Below the pieces are notes generated by a model. The model searched no databases. It was not told the DNA's origin and saw only the letters and a program-made list of their open reading frames with translations. The translations under genes and the position numbers were made by a program. From the NCBI GenBank assembly GCA_018660465.1, contig JABJKH010000073.1, positions 1 to 42,481 on the forward strand: DNA of 42,481 nucleotides, given 5' to 3'. Numbering within the stretch: the first letter of the stretch is position 1; each line of letters starts with the position of its first letter. The DNA comes from Rhodospirillaceae bacterium (lineage in GTDB: Bacteria > Pseudomonadota > Alphaproteobacteria > Rhodospirillales > JABJKH01). Of the stretch, positions 8,632 through 16,479 are shown in pieces.

Positions 8632-9852
8632 ATGAAAAGCTACAAAGGTTTACTGCTTGGGGCAGTCGCCGCTTCGGTCTTCGCCGCAGGCGCTTTGGTT
8701 ACCCCCGCACAGGCTGACGGCAGCGCTGTCTTAGGCCACAAAAAAGGTAATTTCTACCTCAAGTCAAAGGACGGCAACTACAGCGTTCTTCCTGGTATGA
8801 AGTTCCAGTTTGATAGTACGAATGCTCTAACTGACGATTCGTTCACTGCGAACGTTGATACCCGCCAGCTCGACATTCCTAGAATTCACTTCGGCTTTAA
8901 AGGTCGTGCAGGTAGCCCGAACTTGACGTACAGCATGCTCTTTAACGTTGAAGGTGGCGCATTCATCGATGCTCAAGTGAACTACAAGTTCATCCCTGAA
9001 GTTCAGGTTAAAGTCGGTAACTACAAGTCACTCGGCGTCAGCGCTGGTAACCGTTATAGCAGCAGCAGCGGATGGTTGGTTGATGATCCTAATGGCGCTG
9101 GTGATGTCGCATCCGGTCGTAATATCGGTATCTCTCTTAGAGGTACGGTTGCTAAGGTTCTGTCATATGAAGCCAAGCTTTCTAATGGCGCCGGTAACGG
9201 TGTTGAGACTGCGAGCCAAGCTGTTATGTATGATTTTGGTTTATCCTATCAGCCGTTTGGTCGGTATGGTGCACTTAACCAGCCTGATTATTCCGCCAAG
9301 AACAAGCTTCGCGCTGTGGTACAAGTCGGTTATCAAGGTGCTCAAGGTGCGGTTGGCTCTGGTGACTACGCTGCCTATGCCGCTGCAGCGACCTCTGGCA
9401 CAGCCGATTTGAAATATTGGCATGCTTTGGTTGGCGTGAAATATGCTGGTTTGCACCTGACTGGTACATACGAGCATGGTAACTTCCAAACAGATTCTGT
9501 AGGTTTTGACAGTGCTAGCCAAAACGGTCGTCGGCAATACGTGTGGATGGCTGCTGCTTCCTACATGGTCGTTCCGAAGAAGGTTCCTTTCGCGATTACG
9601 TATACCGTACACAACAGAGACACCCAACAGAACACGTCTGGCGATTCCAACGGCGGCGCAGTTAACGTTGCTGGCGGTATTGAGCGGCAGTGGGGCTTTG
9701 GTGCGGCATATCTCATCAATGGCCACAAAAACAAGCTTCATTTTTCGTATGACAGAATTTCTACCCATACGAATGCTGCAGCGATTGATGGTTCAGATAA
9801 CAACACCATCGAAAACGACACCTTCAAGCTTCGTTGGCAGGTTTTGTTCTAA
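8632..9852 (+). CDS. Outer-membrane porin (OprO/OprP-like beta-barrel)
   Basis: A 406-residue trimer-type porin candidate forming a channel in the outer membrane. It has a clear signal peptide (MKSYKGLLLGAVAASVFAAG ending near PAQA), many alternating hydrophobic beta-strands rich in Tyr/Gly/Asn, a DIPRIHFGFKGRAGSPNLTYSMLFN segment typical of phosphate-selective porin O/P relatives, and the C-terminal aromatic signature ending in VLF expected by the BAM complex. An AAGGA sequence lies ten bases before the ATG. The solute is unknown; 'phosphate-selective' is only a family name. It stands alone between a long upstream gap and a strong terminator, as expected for a highly expressed porin. Confidence 0.88.
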   Translation: MKSYKGLLLGAVAASVFAAGALVTPAQADGSAVLGHKKGNFYLKSKDGNYSVLPGMKFQFDSTNALTDDSFTANVDTRQLDIPRIHFGFKGRAGSPNLTYSMLFNVEGGAFIDAQVNYKFIPEVQVKVGNYKSLGVSAGNRYSSSSGWLVDDPNGAGDVASGRNIGISLRGTVAKVLSYEAKLSNGAGNGVETASQAVMYDFGLSYQPFGRYGALNQPDYSAKNKLRAVVQVGYQGAQGAVGSGDYAAYAAAATSGTADLKYWHALVGVKYAGLHLTGTYEHGNFQTDSVGFDSASQNGRRQYVWMAAASYMVVPKKVPFAITYTVHNRDTQQNTSGDSNGGAVNVAGGIERQWGFGAAYLINGHKNKLHFSYDRISTHTNAAAIDGSDNNTIENDTFKLRWQVLF

Positions 9853-9913
9853 AAACAGCCAACAAAATAATATAACCGTGTAGGGTTTTAACTCCCCACA
9901 AGGTTCAAGACTT

Positions 9914-9942
9914 AAACCCCCGCTTCGGCGGGGGTTTTTTTT
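9914..9942 (+). terminator. Strong intrinsic terminator of the porin gene
   Basis: A 7-bp stem (CCCCCGC / GCGGGGG) closed by a TTCG tetraloop is followed by eight T residues. It lies about 60 bases after the porin stop codon. Confidence 0.95.
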
Positions 9943-10003
9943 GACTGAGATTATGAAGAACCTTGTAAATTAACCCGCAAAAACTAATGAACGTTAGCGA
10001 GCA

Positions 10004-10210
10004 TTAATCCAAATCAAATGCTGATTTGTAAATTTTCTTAAGGGGGCCCCAACGCTCTTTTCTGAGTAGACAATTACCAATAGCCAAAACATCTAGCCCT
10101 ATACCCGTAAAGCAATTGATTGCGTCTTCATGCGAACAATCGATCTGGTCCGTTCCTCTGTTCCCTCTGTCAGCTAGATCAAGAGAATTCCTAATGGAAC
10201 TACAACCAGT
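10004..10210 (-). pseudogene. Protein-like open frame without a start codon (possible gene remnant)
   Basis: On the minus strand 68 sense codons precede a TAA at 10004-10006. The translation reads like real protein: SIRNSLDLADRG, then DQIDCSHEDAINCF, then GLDVLAIGNCLLRKERWGP and a KKIYKSAFDLD end. The frame is closed upstream by a TAG at 10211-10213 and holds no ATG or GTG and only one late TTG. A different frame just upstream (ATG at 10256) reads MFQILIGASPSKKSLDWL before its own stop, so a frameshifted or truncated gene is possible. I do not recognise the family. Confidence 0.35.
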
Positions 10211-10239
10211 CTAGGGATTTCTTAGAAGGAGAAGCTCCA

Positions 10240-10287
10240 ATGAGTATCTGGAACATTGGTAACGGGTCTGACGTGACCGTGAATTAA
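10240..10287 (+). CDS. Possible 15-codon peptide with a strong ribosome-binding site
   Basis: ATG at 10240 opens a 15-residue frame (MSIWNIGNGSDVTVN) ended by TAA. AAGGAG stands eight bases upstream, better than that of many real genes here. It could be a leader peptide, the front of a truncated gene, or chance. It overlaps the opposite-strand remnant region, and no downstream gene on this strand would use a leader. Confidence 0.25.
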   Translation: MSIWNIGNGSDVTVN

Positions 10288-10311
10288 TATGATAAAAATA
10301 CGGCGGCACTC

Positions 10312-10434
10312 TTACCAGAGTGGGTAAATATCATTCGGCGCAGCATCTTTTTTAATTTTTTTCCGCCGATAAATGAAGAAAATTGTAAGGACGATCAACC
10401 CGCCAATGACGGCATAAATGAGCCAGTTATCCAC
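10312..10434 (-). CDS. 40-residue single-pass membrane protein
   Basis: A small gene from GTG at 10434 to TAA at 10312-10314. The product begins MDNWLIYAVIGGLIVLTIFF (residues 1-20, one transmembrane helix), continues IYRRKKIKK (a basic stop-transfer and cytoplasmic patch) and ends NDIYPLW. GAGG lies five bases before the start. The positive-inside pattern predicts an N-out/C-in topology. It sits 114 bp downstream of the SGNH hydrolase gene on the same strand and could be cotranscribed with it. No function is known. The combination of a ribosome-binding site, a helix and a basic flank makes a real gene more likely than chance. Confidence 0.6.
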   Translation of the reverse strand: MDNWLIYAVIGGLIVLTIFFIYRRKKIKKDAAPNDIYPLW

Positions 10435-10548
10435 AATTTCCTCACAAATTATTTCTGCAACGCTTGTGTACTTATACTGACTCTGAAATAAATTGTCGAG
10501 GTGGAGATTCCTGCCGCGTGATTGACGTTAATCGCATCGTCAGACAGC

Positions 10549-11748
10549 CTATTTTCCCTCAATTGCTTTCTCAACAAACGGCAGCATGGCGTCGGCGATC
10601 ATCTCATTTGCATCTTCGGAAACATGGAAAGGATCAATGTAGCAGCCTTCCTCAACGTCATCCAACACGCCACTTATGTCGATTGTATTGCTGCGGTCTG
10701 TAAAAAACGAATCGGATTTTCGAGTTTGGTATACCGTGGAAAAGATGGGCCGACGAAGATTAGGCTTTGCCGTTCCTTCGTACTGATATTTTTCTTCATG
10801 CTCGGTTAGCGACTTCTTGCTCACCAGCGATGGTTGCCAAAAGAAAAGTGTCTCAAATCCCCAATCCTTCGCAATGGCATCAATTATTCGAACATTATCC
10901 CGATATTGTTCGACGATTTTGATGCTTAAGGGCTCAATATCTTCCTCACGTAACAAGGTGTATTCTTTTAATTTCGGTTTGATAAGTGCGAACACGAGCC
11001 CAATTTCTTTCAGGCGTCGTAAGGTCCGCGGGATCAATGCTTTTATGCCTTCTTCGATCAGTTCATTACGTCGTGAAAAATGCAAAATATTAAATTCTTC
11101 GCGCCGATTGTGTTCGTTAAACATTCGGTCGGCCTGACCTGTTTGTTCAGCGGGAATAATTTCGTTTATGCCGTCATAATACAATGCCAGATCCGGCACC
11201 GAATGTTTCTTCAATGCCTGAATAAGCGAGATAACTTCCTGCGTAGAAGAATGGCCGGGTTGGCCAAAATTTGTAATCTCTACGTTCTTGCCCAAGGCTT
11301 GCAGTTTTCGCGCAAGAATAGAGGGAATTGTCATTTCATCCCGCGATCCAACGCCAAGCAATGTCGATCCACCAAACGCAAAAATTCGGATGGGTTTGCC
11401 GCTAAGGTTGATCGAATTACCCGCATCGGTGTTTCGGATACCATCTTCATTTATCTTGAAATAGGTCAAGTTCATTGGGTGTTGCCACCATTGTACGAAT
11501 GGTGCCCAAACGACTTTAGCTTCCTTCTGATACTCTGTGAAATACGTGTGTGCCCAATCCTTGTCGCGGAAAAAGTCGGCGTTAGAACTGGAATCGAGGG
11601 TATTGGCGGACTTTCCACGCAGCCGTCGGCTTGTTTTCTTTATGAGCGGAATACCGAACTCAATAAAGACAACAAACACCACAATTAGGCCAAGGACGGC
11701 CCATACGCTCCTCCAAGATTCCCAAAACACCTGTTCCCACCCGTTCAT
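10549..11748 (-). CDS. Membrane-anchored SGNH/GDSL-type hydrolase
   Basis: A 399-residue protein with one N-terminal transmembrane segment (about 15-34) followed by an extracytoplasmic SGNH domain. Block I is FAFGGSTLLG (about 124-133, Ser nucleophile candidate S128), the block III equivalent is YYDGINE (about 190-196), and block V is DPFH (about 372-375), giving the Asp/His pair. Relatives include acyl esterases acting on cell-surface polysaccharides or lipids, but the substrate here is not evident. AGGAG lies nine bases before the ATG. No glycan gene is adjacent; the polysaccharide operon is 14 kb away. Confidence 0.8.
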   Translation of the reverse strand: MNGWEQVFWESWRSVWAVLGLIVVFVVFIEFGIPLIKKTSRRLRGKSANTLDSSSNADFFRDKDWAHTYFTEYQKEAKVVWAPFVQWWQHPMNLTYFKINEDGIRNTDAGNSINLSGKPIRIFAFGGSTLLGVGSRDEMTIPSILARKLQALGKNVEITNFGQPGHSSTQEVISLIQALKKHSVPDLALYYDGINEIIPAEQTGQADRMFNEHNRREEFNILHFSRRNELIEEGIKALIPRTLRRLKEIGLVFALIKPKLKEYTLLREEDIEPLSIKIVEQYRDNVRIIDAIAKDWGFETLFFWQPSLVSKKSLTEHEEKYQYEGTAKPNLRRPIFSTVYQTRKSDSFFTDRSNTIDISGVLDDVEEGCYIDPFHVSEDANEMIADAMLPFVEKAIEGK

Positions 11749-11890
11749 TTTCGGTCGTCTCCTACGGCTTGGCTGGTGCTGAAAACTCCGGGGCTCATTT
11801 TAATTTCTTCAAGCGAATTGGCCGGTATTTTTTGAGGGCGCTTCAGACAGTCGTTCCAAAGATAACACATTGTTTTTATTGGGTAAATAT

Positions 11891-11967
11891 TGGTCGGGGT
11901 GATAGGATTTGAACCTACGGCTTCATCGTCCCGAACGATGCACTCTACCAGACTGAGCTACACCCCG
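11891..11967 (-). tRNA. tRNA-Pro (anticodon CGG)
   Basis: A 77-nt cloverleaf read on the minus strand. The acceptor CGGGGTG pairs with CACCCCG, the discriminator is A, and CCA is encoded. The anticodon arm CATCG-TTCGGGA-CGATG gives anticodon CGG, reading CCG proline codons. The T-arm contains GGTTCAAATCC. It lies between the SGNH hydrolase gene and the polyprenyl synthase gene. Confidence 0.97.
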
Positions 11968-11987
11968 TTTATGTCTTGCGGTCGCGT

Positions 11988-12015
11988 TTATAACGCCCGT
12001 GCTACTTGAGGGCAA
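11988..12015 (-). promoter_or_regulatory. Probable sigma-70 promoter of tRNA-Pro
   Basis: On the minus strand TTGCCC and TTATAA are separated by 16 bases, with the -10 element ending about 20 bases before the tRNA 5' end. Confidence 0.5.
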
Positions 12016-12046
12016 GGAGCCCTCCTAAATATATTAGCCGGGCGAA

Positions 12047-13063
12047 TTAGTAAGCGCGGTCGATACAGAAGTCGATGAGGTCGATCAGCGCTGCTTTCTC
12101 GGGCTTGTCCGGGAAAATTCCTAATGCATCTCGTCCGATGGCGCCATAATGGCGGGCGCGTTCGACGGTATCGGACAGGGCGTTGTGTCTTTCCATCAGT
12201 TCAATGGCGTGGTTCAGGTCGCTATCGGTTTGTTCCAGCTTCTCCGTTGTCCTTCGCCAGAAATTGCGTTCTTCCTCATCACCCCGATGAAAAGCCAGGA
12301 TGATTGGAAGGGTGATCTTGCCTTCCTTAAAATCATCGCCGATGGTTTTGCCTAATTCTGCCTGCTTGGCTGAATAATCCAGCATGTCGTCGATCAACTG
12401 AAAAGCGATGCCGAGGTTCAGGCCGAATGTTTCCAAGGCTTCTTCTTCGACTTTAGGACGGTCCGCAACAACCGCCCCGATGCGACACGCGGCGGCAAAC
12501 AATTGTGCAGTTTTCGCGGTGATGACATCCAAATAGGCTGCTTCACCAGTTTCTGTGTCATTTGCCGTAATCAATTGCGCCACTTCGCCTTCGGCGATCA
12601 TGGCGGAAGCACGCGACAGAATAGCTAAAACATCTAACGAGCCGTCTTCGACCATCAATTCAAACGACCGGCTGAATAGAAAATCACCAACCAATACGCT
12701 GGCCTTATTCCCCCAGACTGAATTTGCCGTCGCGAATCCGCGTCGCAGATCACTTTCGTCAACCACGTCGTCATGCAATAGGGTCGCTGTGTGGATGAAC
12801 TCGACACAGGCGGCGAGCCCGGTATGGCGTTCACCTTCGTAACCGCATAACCGGGACGAAGCCAACGTCAGCATCGGTCGAAGCCGCTTGCCTCCAGCCG
12901 CAACAATGTGCCCGGCCAATTGCGGGATCAAGGCAACAGGCGAATCCATCCGTTCAATGATTTGCCGATTAACGATCTTCAGGTCGTCTGCGACCAGTTC
13001 CGTTAAGGCATCGAGAGACGGTTTGTCTTTTCGCTGGCCCTCTAGGCTAACAACTACACCCAC
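12047..13063 (-). CDS. ispB: Polyprenyl diphosphate synthase (octaprenyl/decaprenyl type, quinone side chain)
   Basis: Trans-prenyltransferase that extends farnesyl diphosphate to the long isoprenoid tail of ubiquinone. The first aspartate-rich motif is LLHDDVVDESDLRRG and the second is AFQLIDDMLDYS, both complete. GGKRLRP near the N-terminus binds the isopentenyl diphosphate. I chose the GTG at 13063 (preceded by GGGGGA) to give 338 residues, the family's usual length. An open TTG further upstream at 13132 would run into the promoter zone of the divergent DUF2007 gene. Exact chain length cannot be read from the sequence with certainty. Confidence 0.93.
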   Translation of the reverse strand: MGVVVSLEGQRKDKPSLDALTELVADDLKIVNRQIIERMDSPVALIPQLAGHIVAAGGKRLRPMLTLASSRLCGYEGERHTGLAACVEFIHTATLLHDDVVDESDLRRGFATANSVWGNKASVLVGDFLFSRSFELMVEDGSLDVLAILSRASAMIAEGEVAQLITANDTETGEAAYLDVITAKTAQLFAAACRIGAVVADRPKVEEEALETFGLNLGIAFQLIDDMLDYSAKQAELGKTIGDDFKEGKITLPIILAFHRGDEEERNFWRRTTEKLEQTDSDLNHAIELMERHNALSDTVERARHYGAIGRDALGIFPDKPEKAALIDLIDFCIDRAY

Positions 13064-13182
13064 GTTAAGCTTTCCCCCTTGAGCTTCGTAACAACCACAG
13101 GCAGCATAGGAAGTGCCCCCGTATTCGGTCAAGCATGCTCTTTCGTTTCAGGCTTCTGAAAAAAGGCTTTAATATTAATACC

Positions 13183-13425
13183 ATGGTCGAATTGGTTCGC
13201 ACAAATAACCTGGTAATGCTGTCCTGGCTGGTGGCCCAACTGCGTGAGGAGAACATTGAGCCGGTGATCTTGGATTACAACATCAGCATTGTCGAAGGCA
13301 GCATCGGCGCCTTTCCCAAGCGGGTCATGGTAGATGAAGTCGATTATCCTCAGGCACGGGTGATCTTGGCCGAAGCCGAGGCCATCGAAAGAAAGCCTCA
13401 GCCGTCAAAAGATGAGCCGTCATGA
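13183..13425 (+). CDS. DUF2007 family small protein
   Basis: An 80-residue protein beginning MVELVRTNNLVMLSWLVAQL, the usual opening of DUF2007 ('putative signal-transducing') proteins, followed by VILDYNISIVEGSIGAFPKRVMV and a closing acidic helix. The family resembles the small GlnB-like fold in sequence databases, but its function is not established. The ATG at 13183 was chosen over one at 13135 because the family starts there. It is divergent from ispB and overlaps or abuts the methyltransferase gene, an arrangement common in alphaproteobacteria. Confidence 0.82.
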   Translation: MVELVRTNNLVMLSWLVAQLREENIEPVILDYNISIVEGSIGAFPKRVMVDEVDYPQARVILAEAEAIERKPQPSKDEPS

Positions 13426-13441
13426 AAGATGGGCCGTCATG
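13401..13441 (+). repeat. Short tandem repeat across the DUF2007 stop / methyltransferase start
   Basis: Two adjacent 17-bp copies, AAAGATGAGCCGTCATG (13408-13424) and AAAGATGGGCCGTCATG (13425-13441), differ at one base. GCCGTC occurs three times between 13401 and 13438. The duplication doubles the stop/start junction of the two genes. Confidence 0.85.
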
Positions 13442-14209
13442 ACGGTTGAAACGACTGAGGATGCTCTTCTGGGGGGGCGGGTGAAATTCACTCAGCCCAA
13501 GTCCGGCTATCGGGCCGCTATTGATCCGGTATTGCTGGCCGCCGCCGTCAACGCCAAAGGAAATAAGAAAATCCTAGATGTAGGCATTGGTGCCGGGGCG
13601 GCGGCTTTATGCTTGGCGGCACGCCTGCCAAAGATTCAAATCGCAGGCATTGAAATTCAAGAAGAACTGGCCAAGCTCGCGCGTCACAATGCTGAGATTA
13701 ACGAATTTTCAGAACGAATCGAGGTGACCCATGCGGATGTGTTGTTCCCTCCCAAGAATTTGGCTCCAGGTACATTCGACCATGTCATGACCAACCCGCC
13801 GTTTGTCGAACATAGCCGAGGCCGGGGTTCGCCGAATTCAAGCAAAGCGCTGGCCAACTTCGAAAGCTCGGTGCCTTTGGAAATTTGGATAAAATTTTGC
13901 CTGTCGATGCTTCGGCGCAAGGGAACGCTGACTATGATTCACAGGGCCGACCGTATGCATGAGGTGTTGACGGCATTGGCAGGCCAGGCTGGCGAAGCGA
14001 TTGTGTATCCGCTTTGGCCAGGGCCGGATAAAAAACCCTCGAAGCGGTTCCTGATCAGCTGCCGGAAGGGTGTGCGGACGCCGATGTTGTTGTCCACGGG
14101 CCTGATTCTTCATCAGGCGGATGGAAGCTATACCGCATCAGCGGATAAAATTTTGCGGGACGGTGAGACGCTTGATCTTTCCGAAACTGTTTCGGCCTTT
14201 GACCAATAG
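13439..14209 (+). CDS. TrmN6-like N6-adenine methyltransferase (MTS domain)
   Basis: SAM-dependent methyltransferase, probably acting on adenine in tRNA or another RNA. From ATG at 13439 (256 residues) it begins MTVETTEDALLGGRVKFTQP, as in the tRNA1(Val) m6A37 methyltransferase family, then shows the SAM-binding motif ILDVGIGAGAAALCLA (about 44-59) and the catalytic NPPF in HVMTNPPFVEH (about 116-126). An in-frame ATG at 13412 would add nine residues from a duplicated junction. It follows the DUF2007 gene and precedes the small zinc-ribbon membrane protein on the same strand. Confidence 0.88.
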   Translation: MTVETTEDALLGGRVKFTQPKSGYRAAIDPVLLAAAVNAKGNKKILDVGIGAGAAALCLAARLPKIQIAGIEIQEELAKLARHNAEINEFSERIEVTHADVLFPPKNLAPGTFDHVMTNPPFVEHSRGRGSPNSSKALANFESSVPLEIWIKFCLSMLRRKGTLTMIHRADRMHEVLTALAGQAGEAIVYPLWPGPDKKPSKRFLISCRKGVRTPMLLSTGLILHQADGSYTASADKILRDGETLDLSETVSAFDQ

Positions 14210-14233
14210 GGCGGGGCGCTTTAAAAGAGTCAC

Positions 14234-14482
14234 ATGTTCGGATTTAGTCTTCTCAAACTCGCAGTCTTAGGCATCATCGTGCTTGGGGTCTGGCACGGCT
14301 TCAAATGGTTCAACCGCTATCAACAAATTAAGGACGCGGAAACCCAGGCCCAAGTGCGCCAACAAACCGGCGAGAGTCCCCCGTCTGATAATGCCGAAGA
14401 AATGGTGAAGTGCAGCCAGTGCGGCTCATTTGTTATGGCAAGTGCGGCAAAATCTTGTGGTCAAGACGGGTGCCCGTATTAG
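14234..14482 (+). CDS. Small membrane protein with C-terminal zinc-ribbon-like cysteines
   Basis: An 82-residue protein. Residues about 5-25 (SLLKLAVLGIIVLGVWHGF) form one transmembrane helix. A charged linker follows, then a terminal cysteine pattern CSQCGSFV...SCGQDGCPY (about 59-82), which could bind zinc. The layout resembles the PP0621-type small proteins but I cannot confirm the family. It lies 24 bp after the methyltransferase gene and is convergent with the MetX-like gene, ending ten bases from it. Confidence 0.75.
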   Translation: MFGFSLLKLAVLGIIVLGVWHGFKWFNRYQQIKDAETQAQVRQQTGESPPSDNAEEMVKCSQCGSFVMASAAKSCGQDGCPY

Positions 14483-14491
14483 GGCCTATAA

Positions 14492-15526
14492 TTAAAGTTC
14501 GCCATACGCATCCAAAAATTTCTGTAATTCATCCGCCCATCCCTGCCAATCAACAGACGGCGCGCGGTGGCCGTTGTCGCTGTCGAGTTCAAAAAATTTC
14601 GCATTAACGCCTGCGCCCTGGAGAATCTTCATCGTGTCTGGTGCGATAGAGGGTGGGAATAAATTATCGGTGCGGGACAGGACGTAGAGGAGAGGTGCTT
14701 TAATTGCCGAAACCTTCTCCCGAACATCAAATTGGATGACTGCCTTGCGCAGCACGATAAGTGAGTTGGCATCAAACTGATCTGCCCAGGGTTCGGCGAG
14801 ATCAACCAATCGCTGCTCGATGATGTCTGAGTTATCGCCCACTTCTTCGCGAATTTTAGTATCAAACCCATAGTTCTTTAGGGTTTCGATTCGCTGTTTG
14901 AGCAATTCTGCAAAAACGCCGCCGTCTTTCTTGTTGTCGTAATACTGACCATGATTCCAGCCAGGGCATTGGCTAAAGCGCGCGATGAGAGCGTCCACCG
15001 TGCCCTGGTCACCGCGCCCCCTGAGGTCGCTAACGGTCACGACAACTGCACGCACCTGATCAGGAAAGTGCGCTGCTCGATCAAAGGCGAGGTGCCCCCC
15101 CAACGAATTACCCATAACAGCAGCTAACTGTTTTACCCCAAGGTGTTCCAGCAGGCGGTTCTCAGCATTCACCATGTCGCCAACAGTAATGTCAGGGAAG
15201 TCGAGGCCATAGGGTTGTTCGGTCTCAGGATTTGTACTGGCAGGCCCGGTACTGCCGTAGGAGGACCCCAGCAAGTTAGCGGCGACAACGAAATAACGCC
15301 CTGTATCGACGGCCTTGCCGGGGCCGATTAATCCTTGAAACCAGCCTTTATCATCGCCGGCGGCGTGTGGATTATTGGTGTATCCATGAGACACCAATAC
15401 CGCGTTATCACCGGCATCGTTGAGTGCGCCCCAGGTTTCATAGGCGACGGTTAATTCAGCCAGTTCACCGCCGTTTTCAAGCGCCAAGGCGCTGCTGTTA
15501 AAAATCTTCGATGTCGGCAGTATCAT
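14492..15526 (-). CDS. MetX-like alpha/beta-hydrolase fold protein (acyltransferase or hydrolase)
   Basis: A 344-residue member of the homoserine O-acetyltransferase-like alpha/beta-hydrolase group. The sequence shows LTVAYETWGALN and VLVSHGYTNNPHA near the N-terminus, a nucleophile elbow GNSLGGHLAF (about 139-148), an acid loop LSRTDNLFPPS, and a closing histidine in DSDNGHRAPSVD. True MetX enzymes usually read GGSMGG at the elbow, so the departure suggests a different acyl acceptor or a plain hydrolase. It is divergent from the TauD-AtuA operon (under 100 bp apart), so it may share regulation with it. Confidence 0.82.
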   Translation of the reverse strand: MILPTSKIFNSSALALENGGELAELTVAYETWGALNDAGDNAVLVSHGYTNNPHAAGDDKGWFQGLIGPGKAVDTGRYFVVAANLLGSSYGSTGPASTNPETEQPYGLDFPDITVGDMVNAENRLLEHLGVKQLAAVMGNSLGGHLAFDRAAHFPDQVRAVVVTVSDLRGRGDQGTVDALIARFSQCPGWNHGQYYDNKKDGGVFAELLKQRIETLKNYGFDTKIREEVGDNSDIIEQRLVDLAEPWADQFDANSLIVLRKAVIQFDVREKVSAIKAPLLYVLSRTDNLFPPSIAPDTMKILQGAGVNAKFFELDSDNGHRAPSVDWQGWADELQKFLDAYGEL

Positions 15527-15619
15527 GGTTTCATTCTTCCTAATATCCTTGATTTTACCCCTGTCAGGTCTGACAGTGTGTACTCGCTTAATTCAGCGGA
15601 GCAAGCGCTTTTCGCCATG

Positions 15620-16459
15620 CAAAATGCTGCCTTTCAATTATCGGCTCTATCGGAGCACACAGGTGCCGCGGTCGAAGGGATCGACCTGTCGGAGCCCGTG
15701 GATGAAGCAACGCGCAGGGACCTCAATCAGGCATTTGCTGAAAACTCGGTTTTGGTAATTCGAAATCAAACCCTAACGGCGCAACAGTTTGTCGGCGCAG
15801 TTGAGAATTTCGGCGACATATTCCAACAGCACAATACCCGCTTTGCCCTGCCGGAATGCCCGCAAATTCACTATCTATCGAATAAAGACCACTATGAGGA
15901 TGGCAAGCGTTATATCCCGGGAGAGGGGTATCATACCGACCATTCAAACGACGCCGTGCCGCCGAAGGCGACGGTGCTGCTGGCCGTTGAATTGCCAGAC
16001 AAAGGCGGCGACACCCAGTACGTCAACATGCACGAAGCGTATGAAGGTCTACCGGATGATATGAAGGAACGGATCGCTGACCTTAAGGGCATCCACGTTT
16101 ATCAAAGCAAGCACAGTGAACGCAAACTGATGGCCCTGTCGCCTGAAAGACAGAAGCAGGTTGCTCAGACCGTCGTGCATCCGATTGTAAAGACCCACCC
16201 AGTGACCGGTCGGAAATCGCTGTTTATCAACCCAATTCGCATTGAAGAGATCATCGGCATGCCGGATTCTGAGGCATTGCCCTTACTTGATGAACTGCTG
16301 GCCCATGCCATCCAGGAAAAGTATCAGTACCGCCACAAATGGCAGCAAGGCGATCTTGCGATGTGGGATAACCGTTGTCTTTTGCACAAAGCCAATGGCG
16401 ATTACGATCATGACCAGACAAGATATCTCTACCGCGTCATGCTTAAGGACGATGCGTAA
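15620..16459 (+). CDS. TauD/TfdA-family Fe(II)/2-oxoglutarate-dependent dioxygenase
   Basis: A 279-residue oxygenase that couples 2-oxoglutarate decarboxylation to hydroxylation of an organic substrate. The iron triad is visible: HTD in EGYHTDHS (about 110-117) and the distal His in WDNRCLLHKA (about 253-262), with a closing Arg in DQTRYLYRVM for 2-oxoglutarate. The GGDTQYVNMHEAYEGLP segment is a strong family marker. ATG at 15620 gives the usual length; a GTG at 15578 (AGG seven bases upstream) would add 14 residues. It is first in a tight operon with AtuA and DUF4387 genes. The substrate is not apparent, and taurine is not implied. Confidence 0.9.
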   Translation, partial: QNAAFQLSALSEHTGAAVEGIDLSEPVDEATRRDLNQAFAENSVLVIRNQTLTAQQFVGAVENFGDIFQQHNTRFALPECPQIHYLSNKDHYEDGKRYIPGEGYHTDHSNDAVPPKATVLLAVELPDKGGDTQYVNMHEAYEGLPDDMKERIADLKGIHVYQSKHSERKLMALSPERQKQVAQTVVHPIVKTHPVTGRKSLFINPIRIEEIIGMPDSEALPLLDELLAHAIQEKYQYRHKWQQGDLAMWDNRCLLHKANGDYDHDQTRYLYRVMLKDDA

Positions 16460-16479
16460 ACTGATTTGAGGAGGGGGCC

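Noticed and set aside
8162-8717. Open frames of 62-79 codons before the porin
   Set aside because: No family resemblance, irregular composition, poor starts, and the last one overlaps the porin's signal peptide in another frame.
13408-13441. Considered as the start of a CRISPR or longer repeat array
   Set aside because: Only two full 17-bp copies with no spacers; it is a simple tandem duplication at a gene junction.
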